DNA from: MH13 sp042140245
GTDB taxonomy: Bacteria; Pseudomonadota; Alphaproteobacteria; Rhizobiales; MH13
Direction of reading: 5' to 3'
NCBI RefSeq assembly: GCF_042140245.1
Contig: NZ_CP159483.1
Location: 1,364,001 to 1,428,000, forward strand
Length of the DNA: 64,000 nucleotides
In this document: positions 16,234 to 24,752 of the stretch, in pieces
How positions within the stretch are numbered: position 1 is the stretch's first letter
Layout: every line of letters starts with the position of its first letter
The notes under the pieces: model-generated
Database searches by the model: none
What the model was told of the DNA's origin: nothing
The model's input: only the letters and a program-made list of their open reading frames with translations
Program-made: the position numbers and the translations under genes

Positions 16234-17154
16234 CTACTCGTCCTCGGTGTCGCGGTTGCTCGCGCGCGTTCTGGCCAGCACGGCTTTCATCTCTGCAAAG
16301 CGTGTTTGGTCACTTTCATCGCGCGCAAGGCTGACTGCTGTTGAGAGGATATCGATCACCACCATGGCTGACAGGCGCGACACGGTGGGCGTATAGAGAT
16401 CGGTGTTCTCAAGCGTTTCGACGAGCACGCCGATATCGCAATCCTCCAAGAGAGGGCTTTGCGTTCCAGTGATGCCAATGGTGGTTGCTCCGCGCTCGCG
16501 GGCGAGGCGCGTTGCCTGGCGCACCTGCTCGGTCTCACCGGTGTTGGAAATGGCCACGGCCACGTCACCAGGCTGCAACATCGCCGCTGTCATGATCATC
16601 TGGTGGCCGTCCAGCGGTGCGCCGCAGGGTACCCCGAACAGCGGAAACTTCTGTTGCGCGTCCAGGGCCACCACCCCGGATGCGCCATAGCCGAAGAACT
16701 CGATCCGATTGGCTTGGCGCAACGCGTCGACAGCTTGCTGAATGGTCTGCTGATCAAGCCTTGCGCGCACCCAATTGAGATTGGACAGGTTGAAATCGAA
16801 AACCTTACCAATCAGAGCGCTAAGATCGTCGGTTTTTGAAATGGCCGAATGAGATGTTGTGCGTGCAAAGGCCAGCGAGCGGGCGAGTTTCACCCGCAAA
16901 TCGCGAAATCCTTCACAGCCTATGGCCAGCGCAAAGCGAATGACGGTTGGTTCGCTGACATCGGAGCGGCGGGCCAGTTCGGCCAGTGTGATGGACAGAA
17001 CGCTTGAGGGGTCGGCCAGCAGTGTTTCGGCCACGCGTCGCTCAGACTTGCGCAAATTCGGTAGGCCGCGGGTGATCACCTCCAGAAGGTTGTCATCCAC
17101 CTCAGTCGTGGCAAGCTCATGATGCGCGTCAGAGTTCAAGTTTAAGCCTCTCAC
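16234..17154 (-). CDS. MurR/RpiR (HexR-like) transcriptional regulator
   Basis: A 306-residue regulator with an N-terminal RpiR helix-turn-helix domain (about 25-100) and a C-terminal SIS sugar-phosphate isomerase-like sensor domain (about 125-275). The HTH reads LRKSERRVAETLLADPSSVL and SDVSEPTVIRFALAIGCEGF, close to HexR, the regulator of Entner-Doudoroff and central sugar genes that responds to KDPG. The SIS part shows EFFGYGASGVVALDAQQKF and AISNTGETEQVRQATRLARE. Start GTG 17154 overlaps the preceding gene by 26 bp. HexR-like boxes occur in the divergent promoter at 21147 and 21295, making this its probable regulator. Confidence 0.9.
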   Translation of the reverse strand: MRGLNLNSDAHHELATTEVDDNLLEVITRGLPNLRKSERRVAETLLADPSSVLSITLAELARRSDVSEPTVIRFALAIGCEGFRDLRVKLARSLAFARTTSHSAISKTDDLSALIGKVFDFNLSNLNWVRARLDQQTIQQAVDALRQANRIEFFGYGASGVVALDAQQKFPLFGVPCGAPLDGHQMIMTAAMLQPGDVAVAISNTGETEQVRQATRLARERGATTIGITGTQSPLLEDCDIGVLVETLENTDLYTPTVSRLSAMVVIDILSTAVSLARDESDQTRFAEMKAVLARTRASNRDTEDE

Positions 17155-17950
17155 CGATCACAGGCTTAACGATCTTGGGCTTCTGCGCGGTTTCAGCTTC
17201 ATCGATGATCTTCTCATCCAACGTGTTGAACGCGAACATGCCAAAATGATGAGGAATCATCCAAGCAATATCCGTATCCTGGCAAAGGGACATTGCTTCT
17301 TCCAGCGTGAAGTTGCCGGGGATGCCTGCCGCCAGTCGCGTCGCATCGCGCCCATTGACCGGTAACAGGGCGATATCGGGAGCGAGCCGACGAACAGCTT
17401 CTGTCAAGCCATCGAAAGGTGTGCTGTCACCGGAATGGTAGATGGTCATTACATCGGTCTGGACGCCGTAGCCGAGAAACACCGCATTGCCCTCGCTGTC
17501 TCGCTCCAATGTTTCATGGGCTGCGGGCAGGACATGCACGGTGAGGCCGGGCAGGGGGGAGAATGTCTGGCTATCAGAAACTGTAATGAGATTGGCGCTG
17601 TCTCCGACACGGTCACGCGCCAAGTCCAGTTTCGCTTTCGGCACCATAAAGGGCAGGTCTGGAAATCGCTGTGCCAACGGTCCCAAGGTCTCAGGGTCCA
17701 TATGGTCGGTGTGAGCGTGGGTGATGAGCACCAGGTCTGGCTTTGGTAGAGCTTCCGGTGAGACCGGCGGTGGCATCATGCGTTGGTGATCGTTGGCTTG
17801 CCCGGCATATTTCTTTGCCAAGCTGTCAGAGAGATAGGGGTCGATCAGCACACGGTGGTCGCCGGTGTCCAGCCAAAAGCCTGCCTGGCCAAGCCAAAAA
17901 AGGGCGCGTTCGCCGTGGGCCGGAAACCCTGGTTGGCCACTAATCCGCAT
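17129..17950 (-). CDS. MBL-fold metallo-hydrolase, UlaG-like
   Basis: A 273-residue metallo-beta-lactamase-fold hydrolase. The dinuclear metal motif HAHTDH is at 78-83, with further ligands in AAHETLERDS and YHSGDSTPFDG. The N-terminal WLGQAGFWLDTGDHRVLIDP is typical of the UPF0173/UlaG group, which includes L-ascorbate-6-phosphate lactonase. In this operon a lactonase opening a sugar-acid lactone would fit between a sugar dehydrogenase and an aldolase; that is an inference. It overlaps the 2-hydroxyacid dehydrogenase gene by 11 bp and the regulator gene by 26 bp. Confidence 0.85.
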   Translation of the reverse strand: MRISGQPGFPAHGERALFWLGQAGFWLDTGDHRVLIDPYLSDSLAKKYAGQANDHQRMMPPPVSPEALPKPDLVLITHAHTDHMDPETLGPLAQRFPDLPFMVPKAKLDLARDRVGDSANLITVSDSQTFSPLPGLTVHVLPAAHETLERDSEGNAVFLGYGVQTDVMTIYHSGDSTPFDGLTEAVRRLAPDIALLPVNGRDATRLAAGIPGNFTLEEAMSLCQDTDIAWMIPHHFGMFAFNTLDEKIIDEAETAQKPKIVKPVIGERLKLEL

Positions 17951-18875
17951 GGCACCCGAGTGTGCGCATGAGATTGTCCACCGCGTGACGCGTTGAGCGG
18001 TCTACGGCGTTGGCGGTGAAGCCGCCAATGTGGCTGGTCAGGATCACTTTGGGATGCTCCAGCAACGGGCTCGGTGCAGGCGGTTCGGTTTCAAACACGT
18101 CGGTGGCGTAACAGGCGAGCCGGTCACTTTCCAATGTGGTGAGTAGTGCGGCTTCATCAACCAATCCTGCTCGGGCGGTGTTCACCAGCACGGTATGCGG
18201 TGCCAATGCATCAAAACGCGCGGGCGTCAGAAGCGGTGACCCATCGGCAGGCATGGGCGCGTGCAGGCTGATGGCTTCCACGTCGATCAGAGCGTCTTCA
18301 AGGTCAACGCGTTCCAGATCTGGATGCATAAGGCGATCACTGGGCGCGAATGGGTCATAGGCCTTCACATGGGCGCCGAGGTCCAAGCACATCTGGGCCA
18401 GCTCTGCGCCAATGGCGCCCAGACCGATAATGCTGACGGTCGTGCCTTTAACTTCACGGCCAATCTTGCGTGGCCATTCCCCGGTGCGCATGCCTTCATG
18501 GGTCCAAACAATGTGGCGAAACCCTGCAAAGATAAATGAGAGGGCTAGTTCAGCAACGCTGCGGGCATTTGCACCCGGGGTTCGGCAGACGGTGATGTCA
18601 CGCGCTTCGAGTGCTTGCAGAGGTAGATTGTCGACGCCAGAGCCATTGCGGCTGATCACTTTTAGTCGGTCGGCAGCCCTGAGCACCCTTTCGCTGACGG
18701 GTTCGACACCGGCCAGCCAGCCAACACAGCCAGGCAAGGCCTCTATCAGTGCGTCCTCGTCTGGCATCCGACCAGGACTTGGCATCACCAGATCGAAGCC
18801 CGCCTCCTCAAGTGCAGTAAGAGCGGGATGACCTTCTCTGGAAAGCGATCGTGGGGTCACAAGGATGCTGGTCAT
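17940..18875 (-). CDS. D-isomer-specific 2-hydroxyacid dehydrogenase (phosphoglycerate dehydrogenase-like)
   Basis: A 311-residue NAD(P)-dependent dehydrogenase. The Rossmann motif GLGAIG is at 151-156, followed by an acidic residue (AYDPF) suggesting NAD preference. The catalytic Arg is likely in VLVNTARAGLVDEAAL with Glu in DVFETEPP and His in LTSHIGGF, where the usual Pro before His is Ser. The N-terminal SRNGSGVDNLPLQALEARDI is the substrate-side pattern of PGDH/hydroxypyruvate reductases. Its start overlaps the shikimate-dehydrogenase-like gene by one base. It may interconvert a 2-keto and a 2-hydroxy sugar acid; biosynthetic SerA is unlikely given the missing ACT domain and the operon. 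Confidence 0.88.
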   Translation of the reverse strand: MTSILVTPRSLSREGHPALTALEEAGFDLVMPSPGRMPDEDALIEALPGCVGWLAGVEPVSERVLRAADRLKVISRNGSGVDNLPLQALEARDITVCRTPGANARSVAELALSFIFAGFRHIVWTHEGMRTGEWPRKIGREVKGTTVSIIGLGAIGAELAQMCLDLGAHVKAYDPFAPSDRLMHPDLERVDLEDALIDVEAISLHAPMPADGSPLLTPARFDALAPHTVLVNTARAGLVDEAALLTTLESDRLACYATDVFETEPPAPSPLLEHPKVILTSHIGGFTANAVDRSTRHAVDNLMRTLGCHAD

Positions 18876-19831
18876 CAGGCGCGTCCTGTCGCCTTGGCGG
18901 CTATGGCAGCGATCTCGTCAAAACCCGGTCCGGACGTCGGGATAGCAACATTGAACACTTCGGCGATTACCTGTGTCCATCCGTGGATGAAATAAGTCCA
19001 GCCATCTTCCACTTGCAGACTACGCTCTTGAGATTGTGCGTTTGCCTGGTCAAGAAACACCAAATCACCCCGGTAGTTCAGCTCCCAGACGATTCCTTTG
19101 TCTGGGAACTGGGCAGCATGGCTGAGTGGTGAACCGGGGGCATCTTTGCCCAGACCCGTCGCGTTGATGATGAGGCTTCCCGGCTTCATGGTGGCCAGAA
19201 TGGCGTCGTTCTCGTCCGCCGTTGGCGCCAGCACATACTCAACGGGTATATCGCTGTCCAAAGCGTCGTGGATGCTGCGAATATGATCAAGACGCGGCTG
19301 CGAGCGGTTGGATACGACAATGCGCGAGGGTCGGTTTGTACCGCGAGACGCCTGCATCAGATGCCAGGTCAGCGCGATCGTTGATCCACCCGCGCCCATG
19401 CTGAAGACCTCTGCACCCGTGTTAGCAAAATGATTGTCCGGCAGAAAACCGTCTAGCGAAAGGCCAGAGGAAATCGGGTCCTTGGCATGGCAAATCAGCT
19501 TACCATCGCGTTTGGACAGGCAGCTGGTTTCCGCCATCATGGTCGCGAGCAGGTCGATCTCATCAAACTGATCGCGGCATGCCTCATAAAGGTCGAGCTT
19601 ATGCGTGGTGACCAACGCGCCGAGTGAGAGCGGATCAGATTTCAGGAACGCCGCCATCTCGCGGTACCGCTCTGGTGTGTCATGCGGGATAAAATCAACG
19701 CCGCGCATGGCAACATCACCCAGCCCAAGATGTTCAGCCCACCGTGGAAACACCTTCATGATTGAGGATTTTCCGGTCGTGACGCCGATGAAATAGAAGG
19801 TCGGTTTGCTGGCCGATTCATAGGCCATCAA
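18875..19831 (-). CDS. Shikimate dehydrogenase-fold oxidoreductase with altered substrate motifs
   Basis: A 318-residue two-domain protein of the shikimate/quinate dehydrogenase fold. The N-terminal half has GALVTTHKLDLYEA, with Lys78 equivalent to the catalytic lysine, and Asp118 in HAKDPISSG equivalent to the catalytic aspartate. However, the shikimate-binding signatures are changed: the family AVNT becomes AETS and NTDG becomes AKDP. The NADP-binding half shows MGAGGSTIALTWHL. The gene overlaps the aldolase gene by 4 bp (ATGA). I infer a sugar-acid or polyol dehydrogenase rather than AroE. The family is fairly sure, the substrate is not. Confidence 0.82.
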   Translation of the reverse strand: MMAYESASKPTFYFIGVTTGKSSIMKVFPRWAEHLGLGDVAMRGVDFIPHDTPERYREMAAFLKSDPLSLGALVTTHKLDLYEACRDQFDEIDLLATMMAETSCLSKRDGKLICHAKDPISSGLSLDGFLPDNHFANTGAEVFSMGAGGSTIALTWHLMQASRGTNRPSRIVVSNRSQPRLDHIRSIHDALDSDIPVEYVLAPTADENDAILATMKPGSLIINATGLGKDAPGSPLSHAAQFPDKGIVWELNYRGDLVFLDQANAQSQERSLQVEDGWTYFIHGWTQVIAEVFNVAIPTSGPGFDEIAAIAAKATGRA

Positions 19832-20481
19832 GCGCTCTCCCGAATCTCGGCGACGCGTGCGACCGCTTGCCGGGCGTTCTCAGTAACGTGTGACCAGTTC
19901 CCAGCGCTGATGTCAGCCTTGCTCGCGATCCATGTTCCGCCAACCGCGCGCACCTGCGGCATCGATAGCCAGTCGGAGAGATTGTCCAGTGTCACGCCGC
20001 CGGTGGGGTTGAAGCCGACGCCGGTGTGTGCGTAGGGCGCTGCGATGGCTTTCAGCATCTTTGGACCACCGGCTGGCATGGCTGGGAAGAATTTCACCAT
20101 GGAGCAGTCAAGTTTCAGCGCCAGTTGCAAGTCGCTGGGGGTCATGATGCCCGGTGCGAACGGCATGTCTTTGGTCTTGGCGTGCTTCAAAACATCCGCG
20201 TCGATGCCCGGCGATAACGAGAACTTAGCCCCGGCCTTGACGGCTTCGTCCACCTGATCGGGCGACAAGACGGTGCCTGCGCCAACCAGCATGTCAGGGC
20301 GTTCGGCCGCGATTGTTGCGATTGTCTCAGCTGCTGCATCTGTGCGGAAGGTGATCTCAGCAACTGGTAAGCCGCCTTCCAAAAGGGCATCGGCCAAAGG
20401 CAACGCGTCTTTTGCGTCGTCAACTGCGATAACTGGGACAACGCCAATCGAGGCCAGTTGATCAAAAATGTGTGTGGTCAT
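19828..20481 (-). CDS. eda: 2-dehydro-3-deoxy-phosphogluconate (KDPG/KHG)-type aldolase
   Basis: A 217-residue class I aldolase (from ATG 20481, preceded by GAGG; another ATG lies four codons upstream at 20493). The active site is complete: Schiff-base Lys130 in SMVKFFPA, Glu42 and Arg46 in AEITFRT, and phosphate-binding segments VGAGTVL and GFNPTGGV. It would split a 2-keto-3-deoxy-6-phospho sugar acid into pyruvate and an aldehyde phosphate. In E. coli Eda the length is 213 residues. The position between a cupin phosphoglucose isomerase and sugar-acid dehydrogenases suggests it ends a dedicated sugar-acid route rather than the general Entner-Doudoroff pathway; the true substrate could be an isomer such as KDPGal. 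Confidence 0.9.
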   Translation of the reverse strand: MTTHIFDQLASIGVVPVIAVDDAKDALPLADALLEGGLPVAEITFRTDAAAETIATIAAERPDMLVGAGTVLSPDQVDEAVKAGAKFSLSPGIDADVLKHAKTKDMPFAPGIMTPSDLQLALKLDCSMVKFFPAMPAGGPKMLKAIAAPYAHTGVGFNPTGGVTLDNLSDWLSMPQVRAVGGTWIASKADISAGNWSHVTENARQAVARVAEIRESA

Positions 20482-20507
20482 GTTGGGCCTCATAGGTTTT
20501 CAGGGCG

Positions 20508-21128
20508 TCAGGCTTGGGTGGCCAGAATGGCGTCGACTTCGGTCTGGGTGCGGGGGCGGTAGCCTGTGTTGGGCACGCTTGCCCAGCCATTTCCGTCGGC
20601 CATGATGCGTACCGCCATGCCGCCAGAGCGAGCGATCACCTCGTAGTCCTGTCCGGAATCAACGGGGTAGCAGAAACTCATCACCAGCGGTGTGTTGCCG
20701 GTGTTAACGGAACGGTGGATCCAGAGCGGTGGCACATAGACCATGGTTCTTGGATGGACCTCTAGGATGTTGGTTTGCCCATCAGGCGACTCCATCAACA
20801 TCAGGCCACTGCCTGACTCGCCATAATAGGTTTCAGGCCGATTGGCTGTCGCATGGATGTGCCCACGCGTCATGAAGAACTCACTGCCGATGCGCCCTGG
20901 TTCCATGAAGGTGGTCCCGAAGATCAGATCGCCAGCACTCGCTTCAGGTCGCACGTCCTCCACGGTGTAAACGACGCGTTCTCCGTCTTCTTGTGCCGCG
21001 TGTTCGAAGGCATCGCTGTCAGCATAGAGACCCCTAAGATCAGAAAGCCGTTTCTGGTAGCGGCCGGTGTTCCCGGCTAGGGCACCCGTTTGTGGGTCAA
21101 TAGAATGGGCTGACGGCGTGACCAGCAT
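20508..21128 (-). CDS. Cupin-type glucose-6-phosphate isomerase
   Basis: A 206-residue metal-dependent phosphoglucose isomerase of the cupin (archaeal GPI) family, first gene of the leftward operon. From ATG 21128, preceded by a strong GAAGGAG, the family motif runs TTFMEPGRIGSEFF then TRGHIHATANRPETYY, giving metal ligands His90, His92, Glu99, with His138 in PPLWIHRSVNTG. A longer open frame to 21269 crosses the promoter and is rejected. This isozyme is uncommon in bacteria outside dedicated sugar operons, where it isomerises an aldose/ketose phosphate pair. The gene lies 26 bp before the aldolase gene and faces the ABC transporter across the regulated divergent promoter. Confidence 0.9.
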   Translation of the reverse strand: MLVTPSAHSIDPQTGALAGNTGRYQKRLSDLRGLYADSDAFEHAAQEDGERVVYTVEDVRPEASAGDLIFGTTFMEPGRIGSEFFMTRGHIHATANRPETYYGESGSGLMLMESPDGQTNILEVHPRTMVYVPPLWIHRSVNTGNTPLVMSFCYPVDSGQDYEVIARSGGMAVRIMADGNGWASVPNTGYRPRTQTEVDAILATQA

Positions 21129-21146
21129 GCTGAACTCCTTCAATTT

Positions 21147-21160
21147 TGTAGTATAATTAC
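21147..21160. promoter_or_regulatory. HexR-like box 1, upstream of cupin isomerase gene
   Basis: TGTAGTATAATTAC closely follows the HexR consensus TGTARTWWWWTTACA except at its last positions. It lies 19 bp upstream of the isomerase ATG, immediately before the Shine-Dalgarno, so a bound repressor would block the leftward transcript. A HexR-like RpiR regulator is encoded in the same operon. The match is seen; binding is inferred. Confidence 0.5.
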
Positions 21161-21294
21161 CTTTTAGAGTACGATTGGCAACCGATTGTCGTGCGAAACA
21201 ATCAAAATTTGACAAATCTACCGAAAATGCCTGCCCAAAAGTCCAACTTTTGTATTTTTGGTTCATCAAAAGTCGGTAACATGTTAGTTTTTCA

Positions 21295-21307
21295 TAGTAG
21301 AACTACA
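21295..21307. promoter_or_regulatory. HexR-like box 2, upstream of sugar ABC transporter operon
   Basis: TAGTAGAACTACA, read on the opposite strand TGTAGTTCTACTA, shares TTTTGTAGT with box 1 in inverted orientation and is itself a near palindrome (TAGT/ACTA). It lies about 60 bp before the permease ATG at 21367. The pair would let one RpiR/HexR-type protein control both divergent operons. Confidence 0.45.
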
Positions 21308-21366
21308 AAAATGGGTTGAACTCCGCGTCAGTTCGGGGCAACGTTGAAAAAACGAAGGGAGTGAGG

Positions 21367-22254
21367 ATGCACGGGGACGCGGTACGCCATGACAGGGTGA
21401 AGTACGCCTTCATCTGGCCGGCGTTTATCATCGTACTGGTGATAACGATCTTCCCGCTTATCTACGCGCTCACCGTGAGCTTCCAGTCCGTGCGCCTGGT
21501 GCCACCGCTTCCACCGCGCTTCGTGGGCTTTGACAACTACGCCGACATTCTATCGTCTTCGCGGTTTTGGGGGTCGACCTGGACCACGGCGACCATCGTT
21601 TTTGTTTCGGTCGCTTTCCAATACGCGCTGGGCTTCCTGCTGGCGCTTGCGCTCCACCACAATGTGCGCGGATCATCGCTCTATCGCGTTGTGTTTTTGC
21701 TGCCGATGTTCATTGCGCCTGTGTGCGTAGCATTGATCGCGCGCATGGTGTTCCACCCCTATCTCGGCCCGGTCAATGATGCCGTGGTGGCGATGGGGTT
21801 TGGCAATTTGCCGTTTCTCACCGAGCCAGCCCTTGCGATCATGGTGCTGATTTCCATCGAGACCTGGCAGTGGACACCGTTTGTGACGCTGCTGATGCTG
21901 GCTGGATTGCAGAGCATGCCCAGCGAAGTGTTCGAGGCCGCGCGGGTGGACGATATTGGCCCGTGGCGACGCTTCTGGGATCTGACCTTCCCGATGCTTC
22001 TGCCGCTTTCGGTTGCCGTGATTTTTATCCGGCTGATTGAAGGGTTCAAAGTCATCGACACGGTGTTTGTGCTGACCGGCGGTGGACCGGGGACCGCGAC
22101 CGAAACACTCACGCTGTTTGCCTACAATGAGGGCTTCAAGAAGTTCAATCTGGGCATGACGTCAGCGCTCTCCTTTGTCTTCCTCATTGTTGTGATTGTG
22201 TTTGGCACGATCTATCTCGCAGCCGCGCGTCGTCTCATGAAGAGGTACGCGTAG
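21367..22254 (+). CDS. Sugar ABC transporter permease (MalF/UgpA type)
   Basis: A 295-residue inner-membrane permease of the carbohydrate uptake (CUT1) class, about six membrane segments. ATG 21367 follows GGGAGTGAGG; an upstream TTG at 21316 would add 17 residues without a better site. The N-terminal FIWPAFIIVLVITIFPLIYA is the first membrane helix, and the EAA coupling loop is EVFEAARVDDIGPWRRFWDL (about 195-215), the docking helix for the ATPase. The stop overlaps the next permease start by one base. It imports the carbohydrate processed by the two divergent operons; its identity is unknown. Confidence 0.92.
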   Translation: MHGDAVRHDRVKYAFIWPAFIIVLVITIFPLIYALTVSFQSVRLVPPLPPRFVGFDNYADILSSSRFWGSTWTTATIVFVSVAFQYALGFLLALALHHNVRGSSLYRVVFLLPMFIAPVCVALIARMVFHPYLGPVNDAVVAMGFGNLPFLTEPALAIMVLISIETWQWTPFVTLLMLAGLQSMPSEVFEAARVDDIGPWRRFWDLTFPMLLPLSVAVIFIRLIEGFKVIDTVFVLTGGGPGTATETLTLFAYNEGFKKFNLGMTSALSFVFLIVVIVFGTIYLAAARRLMKRYA

Positions 22255-23270
22255 TGGAAAATCGCTCCCTTCGTACCATCGGCCTTGTCGGTTGCCTGGT
22301 TTGGCTCTTCTTCTCGTTTTTTCCGCTCTATTGGGTGTTCGTCACTGCGTTCAAACCGCCTTTGGCTGTCTCGCAAGGTGCGACGTACATTCCATTCGTC
22401 GATTTTCAGCCGACATTGCAAGCGTTTCGTGATGCGTTTTCTGGCATTCGCGGAGACTTTTTCGGGCCGATCGTGGCCTCGATTTCCATCTCTGTAATGG
22501 CAACGGCGCTCTCGGTTTTTCTTGGCGCGATGGCGGCTTATTCGCTGGTGCGATTTGAGTTTCGCATCCGCTTGATGTCGGGCCTTATGTTCGGTGTCAT
22601 CTCCATTGGTGGCTTTGTGCTGCTCAACAGCACGTTTGATATCGATGTGCCGTACGCGTTGCTGATCGTTTTGGTCCTGGCGCTTATCGTCTCCATATGG
22701 ATGAACCGATACCGTTTGCCCGGGCCGGTGCTTGGCAACAACGATGTGACGTTCTGGTTTGTCTCGCAGCGTATGTTTCCACCCATCGTGTCGGCGTTTG
22801 CCTTGTTCCTGCTCTACGCCGAAGTGGGTCGAGCCGGGTTCCCTTTGCTCGATAGCTATCTGGGTATGGTGCTTGCCTACACGGCGTTCGGTTTGCCGTT
22901 CGCGGTGTGGCTGATGCGCGACTTTTTCTCCACCGTTCCCATCGAGGTGGAAGAGGCGGCGCAGGTCGACAATATCGGCCGCATGCGCATTTTCATTCAG
23001 ATTGTGCTGCCCATGTCGCTGCCTGGACTGCTTGCGACATCAATGATTGTGCTTGCCTTCATTTGGAACGAATTCCTGTTCGCCTTGCTGCTTACGTCAG
23101 GCGACTGGCAAACCCTGCCCATCCTTCTTGCCGGACAACAATCCAGTCGCGGTGACGAATGGTGGGCAATCTCCGTTGCGGCGCTGATCGCCATCATTCC
23201 GATGGTCGTGATCGCTGCAATTTTGGGCCGGATGATGCGATCTGGCCTTCTCTCCGGTTCAATAAAATAA
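22254..23270 (+). CDS. Sugar ABC transporter permease (MalG/UgpE type)
   Basis: A 338-residue CUT1 permease, partner of the preceding gene. The start GTG 22254 shares its first base with the upstream TAG stop. The hallmark WVFVTAFKPP follows the first helix, and the EAA loop reads EVEEAAQVDNIGRMRIFIQI, then VLPMSLPGL. It is longer than the usual 270-290 residues because of an extra hydrophobic region around 100-160, including VISIGGFVLLNSTFDIDV and a helix ending near IWMNRYRLPG. This insertion is unusual for the family and may add membrane segments. Confidence 0.9.
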   Translation: MENRSLRTIGLVGCLVWLFFSFFPLYWVFVTAFKPPLAVSQGATYIPFVDFQPTLQAFRDAFSGIRGDFFGPIVASISISVMATALSVFLGAMAAYSLVRFEFRIRLMSGLMFGVISIGGFVLLNSTFDIDVPYALLIVLVLALIVSIWMNRYRLPGPVLGNNDVTFWFVSQRMFPPIVSAFALFLLYAEVGRAGFPLLDSYLGMVLAYTAFGLPFAVWLMRDFFSTVPIEVEEAAQVDNIGRMRIFIQIVLPMSLPGLLATSMIVLAFIWNEFLFALLLTSGDWQTLPILLAGQQSSRGDEWWAISVAALIAIIPMVVIAAILGRMMRSGLLSGSIK

Positions 23271-23290
23271 TCTTCACAAGGGAGGAAACC

Positions 23291-24730
23291 ATGAAGAGAC
23301 TTCTACTATCCACCGTGGCTTTTGCAGCGCTTGGCGCTGGAACGGCTCTGGCCTGTGAACCCGACTACACCGGCGTGACGCTCAACGTTTCAACGCAGAA
23401 CGGCCCAGCGATTGCCTCCGCTCTCGCGGCGGCGGCTGTGAGTTGGGAAGAGCGCACTTGCGGAACGGTCAATGTGATCGAATTCCCGTTCGGTGAGCTC
23501 TATCCGAAATTCCTGACAGCCATGAGCCAGCAAACCGGCGACTTTGATGTCATCGGCTTTGTTCCAGCTTGGCTTCCCGACTTCTCCACCTTCCTGTCCA
23601 GCATGCCTGCTGAGCTACAAGAAGGTTCCAACTGGGATGATATCCACCCGGTTTACCGCGAACGCCTGATGACGTGGAACGGCGAAGTGAAGTCGGCCAC
23701 AATGGACGGCGACATGCACATGCTGAACTTGCGGGCAGACCTTCTGGAAGATCCAGACGAAATGGCCGCGTTTGAAGCAGCTTACGGCTATCCACTCGCA
23801 GCACCGGTGACGTGGGAGCAGTATTATGATCAGGCGGAGTTCTTCCATCGTCCCGACGATGGCCTCTTCGGTACAGCCGAAGCCTATCGCCGTGGTGGCC
23901 AGCAGTTCTGGTACTTCTTCTCCCATGCTGCGAGCTACACAAACCACCCAGACAATCCTGGTTCCATGTTCTTCGATCCGGAGACCATGGAAGCGCAGAT
24001 CAACAACCCTGGTTGGTTGCGTGCGTTGGAAGAATATAAGCGCGGGCTGGACTTCAACCCTCCCGGTGCTTTGAACAATGGTTCTGGCGATGTGCGTCCG
24101 CTTTATGCTGGTGGCACGGTTGCAATGAACATCGACTGGGCTGACTCAGGCGTTCTGGGCTCCACGGAAGGTTCCATTGAAGGCCATGTCCGCACGGCCA
24201 TGCTGCCTGGTTCGACGGAAATCTGGAACCATGTGACAGGCGAGTGGGACAGCTATGATGAAGTCGTTCACTCACCATTCTTGGCGTTTGGCGGTTGGCA
24301 ACTGGCGGTTCCTGCCGACAGTGAGAACCCTGAAGCTGCATGGGACTTTGTTGCTGAGGTGATCAGCCCTGAAGTTTCCGGTCAGGCGATTGTTACGGCC
24401 AACTCCGGTGTGAATCCTTATCGCTTCAGCCACTATGAGAACCTTGAAAACTGGTCTTCGGTCTTCTCTGAAGAAGAAGCAGCCAGCTATCTGGGTGCTC
24501 AGCGCGCTTCACTCGATGCGCCGAACGTTGCGCTCGATCTGCGTCTGCCAGGCTTCTTCTCTTACACTGAGATTTTGGAAATTGAACTTTCCAAAGCTTT
24601 GGCTGGTCAAGTGACGCCGCAGGAAGCACTCGATGCGATTGCTGAAGGCTGGGATGCTTTGACCGATGAGTTCGGTCGCGACACTCAGCTGGCTGCTTAT
24701 CGCGCATCGGTTGGCCTGCCACCAATGTAA
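23291..24730 (+). CDS. Sugar ABC transporter extracellular binding protein
   Basis: A 479-residue periplasmic solute-binding protein of family 1. ATG 23291 sits after GGGAGGAAACC, and a Sec signal peptide of about 21 residues follows (basic MKR, then an Ala/Leu core, cleavage after ALA). The mature protein has the family pattern: GVTLNVSTQNGPAIASAL, VNVIEFPFGELYPKFLTAM, FDVIGFVPAWLPDFSTFL, and AAWDFVAEVISPEVSG near the C-terminus. An upstream frame extension to 23159 lies inside the permease gene and is rejected. It binds the carbohydrate imported by this system. A terminator-like hairpin separates it from the ATPase gene. Confidence 0.92.
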   Translation: MKRLLLSTVAFAALGAGTALACEPDYTGVTLNVSTQNGPAIASALAAAAVSWEERTCGTVNVIEFPFGELYPKFLTAMSQQTGDFDVIGFVPAWLPDFSTFLSSMPAELQEGSNWDDIHPVYRERLMTWNGEVKSATMDGDMHMLNLRADLLEDPDEMAAFEAAYGYPLAAPVTWEQYYDQAEFFHRPDDGLFGTAEAYRRGGQQFWYFFSHAASYTNHPDNPGSMFFDPETMEAQINNPGWLRALEEYKRGLDFNPPGALNNGSGDVRPLYAGGTVAMNIDWADSGVLGSTEGSIEGHVRTAMLPGSTEIWNHVTGEWDSYDEVVHSPFLAFGGWQLAVPADSENPEAAWDFVAEVISPEVSGQAIVTANSGVNPYRFSHYENLENWSSVFSEEEAASYLGAQRASLDAPNVALDLRLPGFFSYTEILEIELSKALAGQVTPQEALDAIAEGWDALTDEFGRDTQLAAYRASVGLPPM

Positions 24731-24752
24731 GCCAGTTTGGCTGTATGCTTTG

